The notes beneath the pieces were generated by a model. That model did no database searches. It was not told the origin of the DNA and saw nothing but the letters and a program-made list of their open reading frames with translations. The translations under genes and the position numbers were made by a program. A DNA stretch of 11,761 bases from Giesbergeria sp. (GTDB lineage: Bacteria; Pseudomonadota; Gammaproteobacteria; Burkholderiales; Burkholderiaceae_C): positions 1 to 11,761 of the forward strand of contig JAGOCN010000029.1 in assembly GCA_017998735.1 (NCBI GenBank), in the 5' to 3' direction. Shown piece after piece: positions 9,592-11,761 of this stretch (its first letter is position 1; every line of letters starts with the position of its first letter).

Positions 9592-11761
9592 GTGAACCTC
9601 TACAGCATCGTTTTGGGCATCGGCATGGGCGCGGTGTCGCTGGGCGCGTCCGCATTGCAAATCACCAGCCTGTCGCCGCAGGGCGAGGTGGCGCAGGTGC
9701 GCCAGGTGGTGGCCAGGTTTGACCAGGATGCGGTGCGCTTTGGCGATGGCCAGGCGCCAGCGCCGCTGGCGGTGCAGTGCAGTGATGCACAGGCCAGCCA
9801 GGGCAGCGGCCGCTGGACCGGCGCGCGCGAATGGGTGTTTGACTTTGCCCGCGACCTGCCGCCCGGCATGCGCTGCACCGTGCAGGCAACGCCAGGGTTC
9901 AAATCGGCCTCTGGCGCAGCACTGGCGGGCGCTGCCAGCTATCAATTCCATACCGGCGGGCCGTTTGTGCAAAGCGTGCTGCCGGGCAGCTGGGAGCCGA
10001 TCGACGAAGAGCAGTTCTTTGTGCTGCAGCTGAACGGCCCGGCCACGCTGGCCAGCGTGCAGGAGCATGTGTGGTGCGCCGCCGAAGGTTTGGGCGAACG
10101 CATTCCCGTGCGGCTGGTGGCGGAGGGCGACCGCGCCGCGCTGCTCAAGGGCCAGGGGCTGGACAAGCAGGCCGCCAAGGCGCCACTGGCCTTTGCCACG
10201 CTGGCCTGCAACCGGCGCCTGGCACCGGGCAGCAAGCTGCAGCTGGTGTGGGGCGCGGGCGTGGCCACGCCCAGCGGCATTGCCAACCGGGTGGAAAAGC
10301 GCTTTGGCTTCACGGTGCGCGAACCCTTCAGCGCCGAACTGCGCTGCGAGCGCGAAAACGCCCAGGCCGCCTGCCTGCCAATCCGGCCCCTGTCGCTGGA
10401 GTTCAGCGCGCCGGTGCCGTACAAGCTGGCGTCCGCCATCCGCCTGAAGTCGGGCAGCGAGACGCTGTCGCCCAAAGCAGACGATGGCGAAGGCTCTGGC
10501 GCGGGCAGCAAGGTGCCAGCGCCCGATGCGCTGGTCGAGCGCATCGCCTTTGCCGCACCTTTGGCGGAAAGCACCAGCTACACCCTGACCCTGCCAAAAA
10601 ACTTTGCCGACGCTGCCGGCCGGACGCTGGCCAATGCGGACAGCTTTCCGCTGCAGGTAAAAACTGGCGCCATGCCGCCGCTGGCCAAGTTTGCCGCCGC
10701 GCCGTTTGGCATTCTGGAGCGCTTTGCCGAAGGGCCGGACGGCCCGGCGCTGCTGCCGGTCACGCTGCGCAAGGTGGAAGCCGCCCTGCGCGTGCAGGGG
10801 CTGCAGACCGGCAAGGCCGCGCCTGTGGCCCAGGGCAAGGTCAGCACCCTGCAGCCGGCCACCGATGCCGAGGTGATTGCCTGGTACCGCAAGGTGCAGC
10901 GCTACAACGGCCATTCCATCGAACGCAAGACGGCGCGCCGCGATGTGCAGGGCGCCCTGCCGCCGGTGCTGCCGGACGAGGACAAGGACAGCGTGCAGGC
11001 GCGCATGGTGTCGCTGCTGGCCGGCCAGAAGGGCGCCAAGGTGCTGGAGCTGCCGCAGCCCGCCAAGGCCGACCCGCGCCCGTTTGAGGTGGTGGGCATT
11101 CCGCTGTCACCCGGTTTTCATGTGGTGGAAATTGCCTCGCCGCTGCTGGGCGCGGCGCTGCTGGACGCGCAGCACGGCGCAGCACGCAGCATGTACGTGC
11201 GCACCAGCGCGCTGGTGACCAACCTGGGCGTGCACTTCAAGCTGGGGCGAAGCAACGCGCTGGCCTGGGTGACCACGCTGGACAAGGGCCAGCCGGTGGC
11301 CGGCGCACGCGTGGCGGTGTCGGACTGCACCGGCAAGGCGCTGGCCGAGGCCACCACCGATGCGCAAGGGCGGGCGCAGTTCGACGGCCTGTCGCCCGAG
11401 CCACCGCAGTGCTACCAGGACGGCGGCGGCTCGGAAGGCTATTTCATCAGCGCGCGCAGCAGTGCAGACGCGAACGGCAGCACGGCGGCCGACATGGCGT
11501 TCACCTGGAGCGACTGGCAGCGCGGCATCGAGCCGTGGCGCTTCAACGTGCCCACCAGCAGCGACGCCCAGCCCGATGAACGCGCCCATACGGTGCTGGA
11601 CCGCACGCTGGTGCGCGCCGGCGAAACCGTGTCAATGAAGCACCTGCTGCGCACCGAAACCGCCAAGGGCTTTGGCCTGCCGGCGCAGCTGCCGGGCACG
11701 CTGGTCGTCACCCATGTGGGCAGCGGCCAGCAGTTCGAGCAGCCGCTGGTGTGGCGCAAGA
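9592..11761 (+). CDS. Bacterial alpha-2-macroglobulin, N-terminal part (runs off window)
   Basis: The first 723 codons of a large alpha-2-macroglobulin family protein, thought to trap proteases in the periplasm and often paired with PBP1C (pbpC). The GTG at 9592 is the only start codon after the in-frame TAG at 9475-9477, and AAAGGG lies 6 bases upstream. Residues 1-21 look like a signal peptide (SIVLGIGMGAVSLGASA, cut before LQITSLSPQGEV), unusual in lacking Lys/Arg before the hydrophobic core. No lipobox is present, unlike E. coli YfhM. Recognisable text includes FHTGGPFVQSVLPG (about 117-130), a Cys-containing region at 100-300, an LGVHFKLGRSNALAWVTTLDKGQPVAGARV macroglobulin-type strand set (about 545-574), and DRTLVRAGETVSMKHLLR at 670-687, a hallmark of the MG2/MG3 part. 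The bait and thioester regions would lie beyond the window. Partner pbpC, if present, would also be to the right. Confidence 0.9.
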   Translation, partial: MNLYSIVLGIGMGAVSLGASALQITSLSPQGEVAQVRQVVARFDQDAVRFGDGQAPAPLAVQCSDAQASQGSGRWTGAREWVFDFARDLPPGMRCTVQATPGFKSASGAALAGAASYQFHTGGPFVQSVLPGSWEPIDEEQFFVLQLNGPATLASVQEHVWCAAEGLGERIPVRLVAEGDRAALLKGQGLDKQAAKAPLAFATLACNRRLAPGSKLQLVWGAGVATPSGIANRVEKRFGFTVREPFSAELRCERENAQAACLPIRPLSLEFSAPVPYKLASAIRLKSGSETLSPKADDGEGSGAGSKVPAPDALVERIAFAAPLAESTSYTLTLPKNFADAAGRTLANADSFPLQVKTGAMPPLAKFAAAPFGILERFAEGPDGPALLPVTLRKVEAALRVQGLQTGKAAPVAQGKVSTLQPATDAEVIAWYRKVQRYNGHSIERKTARRDVQGALPPVLPDEDKDSVQARMVSLLAGQKGAKVLELPQPAKADPRPFEVVGIPLSPGFHVVEIASPLLGAALLDAQHGAARSMYVRTSALVTNLGVHFKLGRSNALAWVTTLDKGQPVAGARVAVSDCTGKALAEATTDAQGRAQFDGLSPEPPQCYQDGGGSEGYFISARSSADANGSTAADMAFTWSDWQRGIEPWRFNVPTSSDAQPDERAHTVLDRTLVRAGETVSMKHLLRTETAKGFGLPAQLPGTLVVTHVGSGQQFEQPLVWRK
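9898..9945 (+). repeat. Family A repeat-like segment inside the alpha-2-macroglobulin gene
   Basis: TTCAAATCGGCCTCTGGCGC followed ten bases later by GGCGCTGCCAGCTAT closely matches the outer blocks of the family A repeats at 41-94 and 5113-5165: 33 of the first 45 columns agree with copy 1, with most differences in the variable middle. It is in frame and encodes FKSASGAALAGAASYQF at residues 103-119, just before the FHTGGP motif. It could be an inserted copy, or coding sequence that resembles the repeat by chance. Confidence 0.5.

Noticed and set aside
9169..10914. Minus-strand open frame of 581 codons opposite the alpha-2-macroglobulin gene
   Set aside because: It is the shadow of a gene with recognisable family motifs on the plus strand, and its first part runs through repeats.

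Overview
The window looks like chromosomal DNA from a betaproteobacterium of the order Burkholderiales, most likely family Comamonadaceae. The reasons are high GC in most genes, an argH next to an AlgZ/AlgR-type two-component pair, a Bug-family (TctC) solute receptor, and intergenic repeats of kinds I associate with that family. The genus cannot be told from this sequence alone.

Layout, left to right. Positions 1-381 hold no supportable gene, but contain a dispersed repeat (41-94) and a strong intrinsic terminator (103-126). On the minus strand, 382-1044 encodes a small exported glutamine-rich coiled-coil protein of unknown function. Also on the minus strand, 1334-2200 and 2394-3536 encode a LytTR response regulator and its LytS/AlgZ-type membrane histidine kinase, with a hairpin repeat between them. 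Only 54 bp separates the kinase from the divergent argH (3591-5090, last step of arginine synthesis). A Bug-type periplasmic receptor (5229-6212) follows on the same strand. It converges on katE (8724 down to 6562), a large-subunit catalase with a C-terminal DJ-1/PfpI-like domain. From 8725 to 9591 there is no convincing gene but a stack of four unrelated repeats. The last gene (9592 to beyond the end) is the N-terminal 723 codons of a bacterial alpha-2-macroglobulin.

The kinase and regulator form a signalling pair, and their adjacency to argH matches the argH/algZ/algR arrangement known in Pseudomonas. In that arrangement hemC follows algR; here the Q-rich gene, in visibly lower-GC DNA, sits there instead. 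The Bug receptor has no TctA/TctB partner in view. KatE (peroxide removal) and alpha-2-macroglobulin (periplasmic protease trap) are both protective functions but are not in one operon.

I did not find a clear new multi-gene system. The most unusual content is the repeats. One four-member repeat family has a member lying in frame inside the alpha-2-macroglobulin gene. There are also an 18-bp tandem array upstream of katE, a 7-bp tandem array, an ORF-mimicking dispersed element, and an inverted pair of 40-bp hairpin repeats.
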